Source of the DNA: Stramonita haemastoma
Taxonomy: Eukaryota > Mollusca > Gastropoda > Neogastropoda > Muricidae
DNA: 64,000 bases
Assembly: GCA_030674155.1 (NCBI GenBank)
Contig: CM060325.1
Coordinates: 48,637,941-48,701,940, forward strand
Direction: 5' to 3'
Below are positions 49,396-62,257 of the stretch, piece by piece (position 1 is the stretch's first letter; each line of letters starts with the position of its first letter). The notes beneath the pieces are model-generated. The model was given only the letters and a program-made list of their open reading frames with translations, was not told the origin of the DNA and did no database searches. Both the position numbers and the translations under genes were made by a program.

Positions 49396-51587
49396 ACACG
49401 TCTCACCTGTACCACTAGCTTGATGACTGAGCAACCTAGGCATTTTGACGTGCATAGCCAGTCCATTATCTCAGTCTGGAGACATTGCTTTTTAACACAT
49501 TTTTTTAATGCTTTTTTGGGGGGGTCCCCTCAGAGGCACTCTGTGGCTGGTGGTTGTCACTGCTGTGGGGGTGCAGTGTGGCAGTGAAGGAGAACCACTA
49601 GACATGGGAGAGGGATTGGGAGGTCGGGGAAGAAAGTAGTAGTGGTATGGGATATAGTTCCCTTTTTCTTTTTCATGTGAAGAATATTAACTCTTACTGC
49701 TGACGTCGCATAATTGCGACACCCTGGCTAAGCGCCGGTGTCACATTAATGCGAAGAGGTCAGGGTCATGTACCCTTTGACCCACCCTCTCTGTTTTGGG
49801 AGTTAGGAAAGGCCTCTATTATTCACGTGACAAGGGATCCCCACAGCTATTTTTACTGGCCATTTTTGTTTGCATAGCCTTTGAAGTTGTAGGTGTAATT
49901 TTCATGTAAAATCACGCCTGGAGCTGCTCATCAGTTGGCAGTAAAAGGGTTAATGCTTGGCTGTGCTTTTTTTTCTTTCATCTGCAGTTTGGGAAAATAC
50001 TGGTGGAAGCATGGTTTGGATTTAAGAATAATCAAAATGAAGGATTCTACCAGTTTTCATTTTTTGTGGTCAATATCAGCTGGTCAGTGATCACCGTAGT
50101 ATATTCAGTCTGACCACAACCAGCGATAGTTTTGCCACACGAGTATGGACAAATTCATCAGTTAGCCAGATGCGCTGAAGACGCATTCTGTCCCATGTGA
50201 TTGCTCAATGACTTAACAGAACAATGAGAGGAAACTAGGGTTTTATGAAGAAAAGTTGGAGAAAGAGGAAGACATGTGTAGAGGTTCTCTATAATGTGTG
50301 TGAATTGAACTGTGAAAATGTGGTTTCTTCTTTAAATCTTGCTGTTGCTTGGCAAGATTCTTTTGTAAATATATCATCATTGAAGAGAGGGGGGCATGGT
50401 TCAGTGAAATGTCAAGACCGGTGGTATATATCTGATGAAAACAAATTCAGGACAAAAATGTACAGCATGCCTTAGCTGAGAAAATTCAAGATACAGTTTT
50501 GCCGCTGATAAGTGCTTACTTTACAGTCTCACAGTGTTTGTGAAATCATCCATGTTTGTGTTTATTTTGTAGCGATGGGGTAAACGGCATCGGAAAGGAT
50601 CAGATTTGCTGCATTGGGTTTGTGGGGGGCGGGAGAAGGAAATTCAAGAATGTCAGGGAGTGTTGCCTTTCCTAGTTACAACTGGGATTGCCAGAAAATC
50701 GGAGTTAATTTTGTGCTTGTTTTTTGTTTTGTTTGTTTTTTGTGTTTTTTACATAGAAAATTGGGAATGGATGTAGCAGCTCTGTCTTTGACTATTTTAT
50801 GGCTTTGCCATCTTACAGTTGAAACTGGTATCTCTCTCCACATGCTGTGCTTGGTGATATTGGTCACTGAGACATTCTGGTCAGAATTTTTACAGTAGTG
50901 TTTCAACTTGACATTCTTCACAGTGTTTTGATTGAATTGGTAGCTATGTATTGTAGACCGTTACTGATTAAGATATTGGTTTTTATGTGTGTCACTAAAT
51001 ATTGAAGTGAAGGGAATCACGTAAACATATTTTGCCTGGAAGATGAGTTTCTTGCAGGAAAGCATAAACAAATCCAGATATGGATTAGAAGCTCATCTAC
51101 AGAATAGATCAGTAATTGATATGCTCTCACTCATATGATGATGTTGGTTAGCAGTCTTTGTGAATAGGGGAATATTACTTCAATAGGGAAAAAATCCATA
51201 GAAATTGTGCTGCTGGGAAAGAAACGGTAAATGCTGCTGGTATAAACAGTAGTACATTGTTTTGTGTTTCATGTATAATTTTTTTTTTGTCTGTCAGGTC
51301 AAGTAGCCATTGCTATTTGTCCTTCTGATAAAGCCGATACTACGTGAAGCATATACAATTTTTGTTACTTTTTTTTTTTTTTTTTGCGTGTGTGTGTGTG
51401 TGCCTGCTTCTAACCTCAACTGCTTTCCTACATTCCTTGCTTTATCCTGTGCTTCTGGCTTCCTCACCCTGCTTTGCTTACTCCTCCCTCCCTCCCTCCT
51501 CCCTCCCTCTCCCTCCCACTACCATGTCCTGTGTGTCAGGTGTGGGTGTGGCTTGGAGGCCTTGCTGACGGCCTGTGGTGTGTGCAG
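49396..51587. other. Region between CK2 alpha exon 11 and last segment
   Basis: Holds a TTAA-flanked MITE (49691-49949) and a strong acceptor-like TTTCTTTCATCTGCAG at 49987 whose downstream reading is not CK2-like. Much of it may be an alternative 3' UTR. An intervening small exon could be hidden here. Confidence 0.6.
49687..49953. mobile_element. piggyBac-like MITE (259 bp) flanked by TTAA
   Basis: TTAA at 49687-49690 and 49950-49953. Left end CTCTTACTGCTGACG; right end, complemented, CCCTTTTACTGCCAACTG. A subterminal hairpin TCGCATAATTGCGACACC / GGTGTCACATTAATGCGA lies near the left end. It has no coding capacity. Confidence 0.68.
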
Positions 51588-51685
51588 GTGCAGCTGTGAC
51601 CAGCGCGGTGGGTGTGTCAGGCTCGCCCGTTCTGGCCGCCACCATGTCGCCCCTGCCCAACAACGCCGCCACCGCTCAGACCTAA
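51588..51685 (+). CDS. CSNK2A1: CK2 alpha last coding segment
   Basis: From acceptor GTGTGTGCAG the frame GCA..TAA (51590-51685) reads AAVTSAVGVSGSPVLAATMS and PLPNNAATAQT then stop. SGSPV-AA and the Pro/Ala-rich end match the vertebrate CK2 alpha C-terminus. A second AG six bases later is an alternative acceptor in the same phase. Together with exon 11, the tail has four Ser/Thr-Pro sites. Confidence 0.8.
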
Positions 51686-52517
51686 ACCACCCTCCTCCTC
51701 CTCCCCTCCTTACCCTCCCTCTTCCCTCCCTCCCTTCTCCCCTTGTGGCTGCTGGCCTGTCCTGCAAGCTTGTCACCTCCTCTGTCGATGTGTGGCCTTT
51801 GCAAGCCATCCCTGTGTCTGCCTTGGCTACTACCACCATCAGCTTCTGACAGGGAAGAAGGGAGTAGGAGCTTTGGGAGAGGAGGCACGCTCAGCAGAGG
51901 GATCCGGATCTGTTCGGGGAGAGGGAGGGAGAGAGGGAGGGGAGAGTGGCGTGGGGTGCTTGCGCTGTCGTGGAGAAAGCAAGTCACTTGTTGCAGTATT
52001 CGGAGGGCTCCTCAGCCTGAGCTGACAAAAGTTTTCGGAATTGCTACACTCTTGTCCAGATCTTTTCTTTTCTTTTCATTGTTTGTTTTTTTTTTTCTTG
52101 TCCAGATCTGTTCAGGGGAGTCCAGCATGAACTCGAAAATGAGAGAAGAGAGAGATGGGCAGACAGTATTTTTTTTTTTTTTTTTTAAGGGGGTATGGTT
52201 TTGGGGGGGGGGGGGGGGGAGTGGGCTTGAGGGTAAAGAGAGTTTGCAGAAAGTGGACCATTGAGAAAGTGGGAATTTTTGGGGGGGTGTTTTTGTTTTT
52301 TGGTTGTGGGTGTGAAAAAGATGTTTAGTTAGACAGGATAACTGGTACCTCAAGACCTCATGAGAAGTTGTCCCGGTTCTGCATTTTGGATTGGCCAAGC
52401 TGTATGTGAGTGGAGTGTTGTAAGGATGATGTGTGGGTGAGAAAGAGTTGAGAACTGTGCTTCATGTCAAGTGTTTAAACGTGGTCAGATGTAGCAGTCA
52501 TTTTACGAGTGTCAGTG

Positions 52518-52523
52518 TGTGTG

Positions 52524-52577
<54 letters not shown>
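52518..52577. repeat. (GT)n microsatellite
   Basis: About 60 bp of GT in the presumed 3' UTR. Confidence 0.96.
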
Positions 52578-52578
<1 letters not shown>

Positions 52579-53067
52579 GAAGGGGAGGGGGGATGTTCAT
52601 AAAATTGCTCCAATGTTATCACTTTATAAAGTTGCTTGATTTTTTTGTTGATTTTTTTGTTGCTGCCCTTGCTGCATTTTCTTAGTGATTGGTAAGTGTA
52701 CTGGTATTGAAACTGAAATCAGTGTGAAAGTTGTAGATTTTTTGTTTTGTTTTGTTCAGTCTGTGGTTAGAAAAATTGGTTTATGGCTTACGCCAAGAGA
52801 ATGTTAAAAGTTTATTGAAGAAAGATGAACCAAAAATAAATCTAGACTGACCTGAAGCCTGAGGAATAGTGGCGTGTCTGAGAGACCATACAAAGCACAA
52901 ATATATTGAAAGGTTTTGAGTTATTTTGTTGATGCTGTCAGAGTTCAGTGGGTTTTTTGTTGTTGTGAGCTGCTTTCTCATTATTGTGTAAGTGTTTATG
53001 TAGTCTTGCTTTGTCATGTATTTTTCAGTGTTACATCGCATTGATGCAAGATTTTTTTTTTTCCATT

Positions 53068-53160
53068 CTTTGGTGAGAGGTTCACCAAATAGTGAGATTC
53101 TGCATATGCAACCTTTTTTGCCCACCAGGAAGGGTAGCCACATTCTGACTTAGGGGACAT
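53068..53160 (-). repeat. Solo T module
   Basis: GGTTCACCAAATAGTGAGAT, CTGCATATGCAACC and GGTAGCCACATTCTGACTTA are the complement of the T tail. Confidence 0.75.
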
Positions 53161-53351
53161 AAAGGGTATACTATTGTCAATTAGTTCTTTAAAATGAGGG
53201 AATCTTGACAAAAGGGCCACCAGCCATAGTTGAAAAGAAGGGTATGTAAAGACATCACCCTAAGCCAGTGGGGGAAATGGCAATATAACAGTATGATGGA
53301 CAATTCAGTCTGTTGGGCAAAATGCCGTTTATAAAAGTTGGTATGCTTTAA

Positions 53352-53472
53352 TGGATGCGGTAGCCAGGTGGTTCAGACTGTTTGACTTCAATCCCATGGG
53401 TCCATGAAGTCATGGGTTTGAATCTCAGTGGCATTTTAAAGATCAGACCTAAAATCTTGCTTGATGCCATTT
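53352..53472 (+). repeat. SINE family C head
   Basis: GCGGTAGCCAGGTGGTTCAG, TCCCATGGGTCCATGAAGTC and GGGTTTGAATCTC (B box). The copy stops after the head. Confidence 0.75.
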
Positions 53473-56400
53473 TGATAGGATCTTGTGAATTCATGGAGAA
53501 CATAAGTGTAGAGATAATGTTAGATTGAGGAGGAAAAAATCTGGATTGCTGCTGCTTCTGGGAAAGGGTTTGTTGGGACTTCGGTTTGTGTTCTACTTGC
53601 TGTTCTTGCAACATCTAAAAACGTGTAAAAGAGCAAGATGGTTATAACGGCCTTGAAGAATGAATGAGCGTTAAGCTAAGAGTACAGTGGGGACAGTTAA
53701 CTTCATATAAAGCTGTACCTGCAAGTGTCATTGTTGCCCTGTGTGCCATCTGTTCCAATTGTAGGGTTTGAAGGGGAACAGATGCTTAGTTTTGATTTTT
53801 CTTGTATTGTCTAGATTCTCTTAGAACATTACTCATGAAAAAGAGGCAGTCTCTGATTACAAGTCAGGACTAGTTGGCTGCATTCTGTACCACAACAGGT
53901 CGGCCTTTTTATGTGAAGAAACCTGTTGTGCCCAAATACTGTGCGGGGTGTTTCAGGCCTCTATAGGCATATACAGTGCTGGGGTATTCTCCCTCCAGTG
54001 CTGCTTCAAACACGTTACTTTTAAGACAACAATGTCTGAATAATGTTTTTTTTCTTGGGTTGTTTGTGTTTTGTGTATATAATATACTGTATCAAAATCC
54101 GACAGTTGCGGCCACTGCTTGTTGTATTGCTATTTTGGGCTTCCGCTGTTTTTAAAAAAAAATTGGTGTGTGTGTGTGTATCCCATTTAGTTGCCATGTT
54201 TCAGTCAGCAACCACCAACAGCAGTAGCTATGAACTATTTCTGAAAGTTAAAAAAAAAAAATCCAAAGTATTTTCATTTTCTGGTGATGGAGTCAGTCTG
54301 TCAAGATCCATAGCAAAATAAGTGAGATGAGAGGTATTTTGCAGTTGTGTGATCATTCTAGTTGATTTTGAAACAGTTTCACCTGGATCAAAGTTCACTT
54401 TAGGTTAAAGCTTCAGTTGCTTGAGTTGTAAACTTTTAGATTCTGTATTGCAAGTCATTCAGTGTTACTTTGCTAGCTTTGGAAAATGCCTGTTGTTGTG
54501 GACTGCTCGATTTTTCATCTGTACTTAAAAATATCCTGTATCATAAGCCTTTGCTCAATATCAGTGATGAGAGTTTGTACTTTTGAAAGACTTCCAATTT
54601 GATTGCCATTGCATAGGAAAATATTACTTAGTGTTAAGTTTGTCATTTAAAATTGGCAAAAAAAAACCCCAACCTTGGTGTAAAATTCTGGGCAGAAAAA
54701 AAAAACCCAAGAAAATTTATTGGTGTCAAGTCAGTATTGATAACAAGACGTAAGTAAAGATCAGTATTTTCAGATGGTGAAGAAATAAGTACAACTCAGT
54801 ATCTGTTTTTCAATCGGTGAAGGGCAGCAGTTCTGATTTGTGTTTAATGGCCGTCAAGCCCAGAAAAGATAGTTTTTACATCTGCCATCTTGATAGATCA
54901 GCATTAGTTTCACTTAAAACTTTTTTGGTTCATTGATGAACTGAACGCAGCAGTAACTCTTGATCTCAAAAGTATTGGTCTGTTCACAAAAGGATAGCTG
55001 TGCAGTGCATCATTTGGGAAGAATCAAACCCAAAAAATCCTTGTAGTAGTAGTATGTATCTATTCTACTTGCTGTGGGTCAAGTGCTTCTAATGTCTTTG
55101 CTTCTTCTTTTTTTTTTGATAATTCCTTTTTAGGGGGAAATATTGGTAGGAATGTAGTGTGATGTCACTGCACCCGATTTCTGATACAGTCATGTGTATG
55201 AAAGCCGCGTGGCCCGCAGTGTTGAGGTGTGTGATCCATGTTTACATTGCCTCCAAATGAAATACACACTAAACTAAATATTTGTGATTTGAAATTGACA
55301 GTAGTGTTACTGTTGTGCGAGATTGGCAGTGGATGTGTTTTGGCTGATCCTCTTTGTGTATGTGGTTCAAACACCATCCTCCCATCAGCCCCCGTCCCCT
55401 CCCACCCCACCTCCCACCCCATCTTAACTGAGGTGCCAAGTACTTTATGGTGGCCTGTCGTACCTTATTACTCTTTGGAGGTAAATTGAGCGCCCGTACT
55501 GTGTACTGCCGTTACATTATCTAATATTATTATATGGAGGTCAATCGAGTGCCCGCACAGTGTCCTGTTGTCAGTGTTGTACTGAAAGCAGCCCAGTTGA
55601 AGTTGTCGTTAACTTGGTTCCCAGCCCCAAGAAAAATTGTAAGCTGATTAAAAGAGTTTGAGAGAAAAACATTTTGAACACTGAAGCTTCTACATCATCA
55701 CAGTACACTCCAGAACTTGTCAACCCGAAAACAGTGAGGTTATGAAACAAGGATTTGATACGTAGGTGGAAAGCAAAGAAACCGGAACTGTGAGTAGACA
55801 ACCAGAAAATTCACAGTCAGAATACTTTATATGTCATCTGCTTGTTGTGATCTTTGACAGACCCTGCCAAGGTGAAACAGTCCTTGTGTCTCTTATGTCA
55901 TTCTGTCACTGGGCTTCCTCATGACAGACTAACTCAAAGATGGCTACCTGTCACAGAGGATATGAAGGTTTTAACAGACGAAGTCCTTAATGTTACCTCT
56001 TTTTTTTTCTCTTTCTGTCACTGATTGTGGCTGTCTGGAGAGTTAGTGACTGGTTAGAAAGGTTGCAGAACTCGCTGAAATAGATTTCCACAAGGAATAG
56101 TAAAGCTAGGTGAAAGGTTCGGAAGATAGATTGTGCACAATAAGAATTCAGATCAGTGACTGATTACAGTGCAGAAATGTTAATCAAAATGAACTGTAAT
56201 GTCATTTAGAGATATTGTTGTGTAGATTTACTTTTATCAACTGTTAGGTGTCATTTAGTGTTGGATACTTCCCATAGTGGCATTAAATGTGAAAAAATGA
56301 GTAGTAAAAGAAGGGAAGAATTTTTTAAAAATATATCCCCGTTCATAGAACAACAAAATAATCCAAACCTTTTTCCAGTCAGCACTTGTGTTCAGTAAGT

Positions 56401-56774
56401 ACTCTGAGATTGCATCTATGAATCTGCTCAAGAAACATGTTTTGTGCAAGTTTGGTTGCCACTGATGAATGCAGCGTGATGTAGATGAAGTGCAGAAGAC
56501 TGAGCAAGGTCATGAGGAAGAATGTAGGGGAGTGACAGGGGTGAGGGAGGGTCAGGACACCTGTGGATTCATGTCATTGAACTGGTTAACTGGAGGGTAG
56601 CCTAGAATATCCGTTTTTTGGGTGGTTCATTGGTTTTTATGTATGTGTGCATCGCCGTAACCATTTTGTCAGGAAGTACAACAGGTGATTAAAAAAACAA
56701 CAAAAAAACGCCAGGCACAGAGGGGGTCTAAGTGTGTCAACTTTCGTTCCCAGATTAACCTATTTATATATTAA

Positions 56775-56805
<31 letters not shown>

Positions 56806-58599
56806 TGATTTATTCAACATTCTGTGGGTTGTGTGTCAACTCTTCAATATTTAATTGGAAAAAAAGAATTTGATACCCTTGAACTGTATGCTGCTGTGTG
56901 TGTGAAAACGTGATTTGGGTGTGAGCAGTTAGAGCTAAATGTGAACCAACCAAGCCATTCCCAGTTGATGGCGCACTTCATTGCTAAATGGGGGTTTCAG
57001 AATCCATAGCTCTTGTATCCATGTCCTTGTGATAATTCGGCATGCAGCTAATTTTCCAGTGTTTTTGGGTTCAGATTCATATATTACTCTAGTTTCTTTT
57101 TTTCTTTTTTTTTTGTGATCATTTGAGAGTGTTTAGTCTTTTTGTGAAACATAGCACATGGGTGCTGTTGTAACATGTGTCTATAGTGCTCTTGTAAATG
57201 CCGTGGTTTTTTTGCCATCTTTGCTGAAAATGGTATGGTTAAGAAGAGATTCTGAGAAAAGGGTGTGGATTGTTTAGAGCTATTTATCCATGTAGGCTTG
57301 TTCGATGCCATGCCATCTGAGTAATGGCATTGACGGATCAGACTGGGTGACTCTGTGACAGCTCTTCCTAGCACTGGTGTCTGAGTGGGAAGCTATGTCT
57401 CAAAACTTAGGACATATCAATCATGCACGATGGTGTGTGCTGGTCACCGGCGGCACCTTGCATCCATTTTTCAGATGTTTCAAGTCGTGCGTGCTGCAGG
57501 GGTGCGTTGTGAGTGCGGTGTGGTCTGTAAGAAAACAACGGTCTGGTCATACGTCCTGTTCCATTCATTGCTTTTTGTCTCCTTCTTTTTTAAACTGTTC
57601 ATTTCATCTGTTTGGATGTCAGCAGTAGATTTGGTGATGAAACTGTGTGAATTTGTAATACGTTTGTTTGGTTTTTATTATTGTGTTGGAAAGTGCACAT
57701 TATTTTTTAAGTAGAGTTGTTGGGGTGTACTTTTCTACACTGGATGAACATGGAAGGGGAGGTCACACAAGAAGGTCTTGGAGGGAGAATTGTGTGCCCT
57801 TCATCCTCCAGGACAAGCTAGGCTTCCAAGCGACGATTAATGGTGTGACTGAGCGCGTGCAAAGCGAATTGCATGTTGGTGAAAGAGGAAACAAGCATGT
57901 GGTGGGACAAGTTGTTAGTTACGAAATGACTGAACTAACTCTTTCTGACTCCCTTTCTTTCTTTTTTCCATTGACTTTGAAGCTTGTGTGAGATCATGAC
58001 CATCATCAGGTAACAATGCAAAGCCATTATTGAGTGTACTGTACTGTACTGTACTTTCTTACATTATATTATAACTATATGGGTACCATCATCTTTTTTG
58101 CAATACCGGTTCATATACATGGATATCTCCATTGATTTTGTTGGTCCATCTCTCTCTCTCTCTCTCCTTCTCTCCAGTGGGAGTCCAACTGATGTGATTG
58201 TCAGTCGAGACAAATTTGGAAATAAAAGATGATTGATGTATTTACAGAGAAAAAACAAAAAGAGTTTTAAAGTGATTTGAATTTGTATCTATGAGTGTAT
58301 AGAGTGTGCAGAAAGAGTGGATGTGTGGTGAACACAATTTAGAATGTTCTGTAACTCATTGATCACTGTGGGGGGAAGATGTGCTTTTTCTCAATAAAAG
58401 GAAGAAAATATAAATCCTGTGCAACTGATCATTGTCATCATTGCTGCCATCAATCCATTTTGTTGTTTCCTTGTCTGTAATCTGTTTCTGAGGTAGCCTA
58501 GATACAAGTCAGGAATTAAAATCGTCTTTGTAAGTTATTCAGATCTAATAAATAATATGGGATTTATAAAGCGCTCAATCTTGTAAATCTGTCATGAGA

Positions 58600-59008
58600 A
58601 GGAAGGTGGCAAGACTGTTAAGTCATTTACCTGCCTAACAAGTAAACCTGGGTTCGATTCCCTGCCTTGCCTTTCCCAGTTCGACACAAAAAAAATCAAA
58701 CAATGTCGTCCTTTGGACGAGCCTATAAACCAAGGCCCCATGAGCGAATGCACACTGAACACCTTGCACACATGTTTAAAAGCCATTCCACCTTTTGGAA
58801 GAGAAGGTCATTTCATGCTGGTAGGAATGGATGACAAAATTGGGGAGAAAAAACAAACAAACATGCATTCTGGTGTTATGTTTTTGACACCGTCCATGAA
58901 GTCTGAATGCAGCTACCTCTATGGAAAAAAAAACTTTCATAAAAACGGCCACAAATGCAAAAATATCACCACTGGTGAACCTTGGAGCTCTAGCCAAGGA
59001 ACAAAACA
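58600..59008 (+). mobile_element. SINE family B with T tail
   Basis: GAAGGAAGGTGGCAAGACTG, a good B box GGGTTCGATTCCC, the centre CCAAGGCCCCATGAGCG, then GAAGTCTGAATGCAGCTACC and CTTGGAGCTCTAGCCAAGGA. Confidence 0.87.
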
Positions 59009-59195
59009 AAGCCCCCCCTCCCCCCCCCAAAAAAAGAAGTCGTAATTGTAGTAGCCCCATCATTAAAATATCAAAAGCTATTGTACGAAAAACAACACTT
59101 GCCAACTTGACCAACATAACAACCAGATTTTCGGCTAAAAAAAAAAAAAAAAAAAAAATGCTGTGAAGAAAGGGAATTGAAAACACCTTGAAGGC

Positions 59196-59395
59196 ACCAG
59201 TCTCTGTGGCACAGTGGTTAGTGCCCTGGATAACAGGCTGGAAGACAGCAGGTTCGAATCTCATGTCATAGGGATTTGTTTTACTCTGGCCAGCTCCTAC
59301 CCAGAGTCAGTTTGCTATGGGCTCATTAGAAAGGCAAGGACCACACAGTTGAGCTTCATCCGTTTGTTGAATTCTACAGAGCTAAAGTGCCTGTA
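59196..59395 (+). mobile_element. Another tRNA-derived SINE type
   Basis: CTGTGGCACAGTGGTTAGTG (A-box-like) and CAGGTTCGAATCTCA (B box) 45 bp apart, then a body with TACCCAGAGTCAG. Head and body differ from families A, B and C. Only one copy is seen here. Confidence 0.65.
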
Positions 59396-59574
59396 GGTTT
59401 TTATAATTCTTTGAAGGATTTTTTTACACCCAACTGACTTAACTCATGAGACAAATGCATGTGTGTGCATGTCAAGCTGAAATTTTGTCACAAGTTAAAG
59501 ATGTGTCTTTTAACTTGCATTTCTTAGCAAGTCTGTGTGCATTTCAAAGATGGGGAAGATTGCTATGATCCTCC

Positions 59575-59685
59575 CTGCAGTCAGATTGTAGCTACCTTCA
59601 TGGAGGGCAAAAATGGTTGCATATGCAAAATGTCACCACTGGTGAACCTTGGAGCTTTAGCCAAGGGAAAAAAAAAAAAAAAAAA
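59575..59685 (+). repeat. Solo T module with poly-A tail
   Basis: GCAGTCAGATTGTAGCTACC, TTCATGGAGGGCAAAAATGG, CACTGGTGAACCTTGGAGCT and TTAGCCAAGGG, then poly-A. A clear headless copy. Confidence 0.78.
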
Positions 59686-59819
59686 GCTAAGTTATAGAAA
59701 AGATATGAATGTAGAATGCTTTTCTTGACAAAATGTGGAGTATCTGTTCTTAAATAGTAGATCTAAGGCCCACTTTTTTTGCTATTCTGATAAAAAGTGT
59801 AAATGATTGCAAAGTTGCT

Positions 59820-60828
59820 AAAAAAAAAAAAAAAAAAAAAAAAAATTTAAAGCAACAATTGCCATCAAAGCTGAGAAAAGACAGAGAAACTCACTCACTC
59901 ACCCACCCACTCAGACAGACTCTCATCATGTAAAAGATGTTTCAAACACTGCATGAGGAGGAGAGTGTCGTGTATTACATTACATCACATTTGCAGAGTA
60001 TTTTCATAGATTCACATGGCTGCAGAAATCAAATCACCTGTCAAAACCATATAAAAAATTTGTAATATGTCTAATCTTCAAATCAAATATCTAAATTTCT
60101 AAGGTCTGGGGGGAAAAAAGTCCACTAAAGTCCATGGAAATGTCTATGTGGTATGAATCAAAATTTCCATTTGTAACAGTGAATGTTGATTCAACATGCC
60201 AAGTCATGGGTTGTGGGTCAAGAATCATCGTAGTTACTCTGTATAGTTCGAAGCAGACATATATTCTGTATCAGTTACTACACTTAAGTAAATACATTTT
60301 GTGTATATATCAGTTCTTGGATGCTTTGATACAAAACAAAGACATATGGAATATGTTGATGGAAAACAGATTCAAGATATAAAATCAACACACAAAAACG
60401 GAAGAAAAAAAAAATCAGCAGAAGACATCATTTTCCAGCAGCAGGTTTGGAGCAGCAGAATATTCCTGTTATTGAAACGTGATGGAAGTGTGACAATGTT
60501 CTGGAGACTTCAGCTTTAGCAGTTCTCCTGTCTTCCTCTATGTGATGAGTTATGTCAGTCACCTCTTAAGTACCCAATCCAACATGTATACAAGATCGCT
60601 TGAACAGGACATCAATCGTGCTCTCCTGTAAACTGAAAATGTATACATATTCTAGTTTACACCAGCAACACTTTGTACGTAACAATGCACATCTGTTCAG
60701 GCAAAAATATTTTGTTTTAATAATTGATCAGCTGACACTCCAGACAATAATGTGCCATAAATCATCGCACTTTATATGCCATGAATACTTGTCACTTGAC
60801 ACAAAATGCCTTATTGTGATATACTGAC
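59820..60828. other. Noncoding sequence
   Basis: A poly-A run at 59820-59845, CACT-rich text near 59890-59920 and AT-rich unique sequence. No gene is seen. Confidence 0.6.
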
Positions 60829-61257
60829 ATTTGTCACTTATCCACAGTATTGAGTGATTTCATCCTGTTTGCCACTTATTCAAAGTATGTTATTTGCCAA
60901 TAATAAAAATTATCAAATGATATAATTATTGCCACCTACCTAAAGAATCAAATGAGGTAACAATGCCACTTAACCAAGATACCAAGTCATGTAATGTTAT
61001 ATGCCACCCAGCAAAATAACTAAATGATGTACATATGGTTACTTGCCACATAACACAATTATCATGTTATTTGCGACATCAAAACTATCAAATGATGTGA
61101 TGTTGCCAAGTATCCCAAGTATCAAATGATGCAATGTTGCTTGCCACTTATCAGTATTAAATGACATGTTACCTGCCACCTGTCAACATTATGAATTTAT
61201 TTGTTACCTGCCATTCATCAAAGTGATTCAAAACTGTTACCTGTCACATCTTTTATA
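60829..61257. repeat. Degenerate ~45-bp tandem array, left part
   Basis: About nine loose units carry TTGCCACTTATC, then an A-rich segment with TATCAAATGATGT and ATGTTA. It continues after the transposon at 62258-62325. Confidence 0.75.
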
Positions 61258-61259
61258 TA

Positions 61260-62237
61260 TGGGTCACTCTTCTGAAACCTGTACAATTTTGTTACATGGT
61301 TTGGGAAAAATCAAAATCTGCATTTGATGCTGTTTTCAGTTGTTTTTAAGAGATTTATGATTGCTTGATCAGGTAAAATCAAAAGTAAATTGATTACTCT
61401 CTGAGAACTTTAAAAAAAACAATACTTTATCCAATAGATGACACCATAAGAAGGAAATATTTTTTATTTTATATGCAGAAAAAGATTTCATTTTAACATG
61501 GCAGAACCAATCAGCGCATAGTCTCATCTAGAAGGGGAGAGAAAATGATGTTATGCATTGGATTCCTTAATATTCTTCCGCTAAACAGCCTCAGGGATTG
61601 AATTTGAGAAAATATAATCCTTTTGTCGTCTCGGTTGTAACGCGATTTTTGAGACACCACTGACATAATTTTTGTTGGAGTGCTTATTGTATAAAAACTT
61701 TCCGACTTACAAGTCTGTTAAACATCCATAATTCATAAGAATAAGTTTTATTTTGAGAACAAATGGAAAGTAGGCTGCTCACACTTGATAAGACTAGAAG
61801 TTTCATTGCACAAGGCAGGTCATGAATGCGACACCGCAGTTACGCGCGAACATTTTTTTTTTTTTAATTTAAAAAGTCGTGTGTTAGAATCCAAATAAGG
61901 TATAAAATGCAATATAATTGTTTGCATGTTTGGTCATCTTTAGTTTTCAGTGCAGCTGTTCTATCTAATTGGTACCTGAAGTTAGAATTTTAGCAAATGC
62001 AAACCACTCCTACGGCAATGTAACAAAATTGAGATTGTAAATGGTGGATTTTTCAAGAAACAAATCAGTTTATGGATGTAATTCCTAGTTGTAGCACATA
62101 GTTCTTGATTGTGCTGATAGTTGTACCACTTTTGATTAAATATGTCAAGTTACACACCCCAAAACAAATTAGAACAATTTTTATTTGGCTATGAATATGA
62201 CACCCCTCTCCTGCATAGGTTTCAGAAGAGTGACCCA
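61260..62237. mobile_element. 978-bp TIR transposon inserted in the tandem array
   Basis: A perfect terminal inverted repeat of at least 21 bp begins TGGGTCACTCTTCTG on the left and its complement CAGAAGAGTGACCCA ends at 62237. TA (within ATATAT) flanks both ends, so a TA or ATATAT target duplication is possible. There is no transposase ORF. It splits the array of TTGCCACTTATC units. Confidence 0.82.
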
Positions 62238-62257
62238 TATATGCGTGTATGTGTTAC

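Larger units (their letters stand above)
51686..58398 (+). promoter_or_regulatory. Presumed long CK2 alpha 3' UTR and poly(A) signal
   Basis: 6.7 kb without a convincing coding region and with fewer SINEs than elsewhere. AATAAA at 58393-58398 is followed by GT/T-rich sequence, a plausible poly(A) site. Within it are (GT)n at 52518-52577, a minus T module (53070-53160) and a C head fragment (53352-53470). Whether one transcript covers it all is unknown. Confidence 0.4.

Noticed and set aside
49987..50100. Extra CK2 alpha exon after a strong acceptor
   Set aside because: The reading after the acceptor has no similarity to the CK2 tail in any frame; kept only as an alternative 3' exon possibility.
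51310..51849. 179-residue ORF overlapping the CK2 alpha last segment
   Set aside because: A different frame from the conserved tail; Pro/Leu composition follows from C/T-rich sequence.
61260..62237. Transposase gene in the 978-bp element
   Set aside because: No ORF above background; it is non-autonomous.
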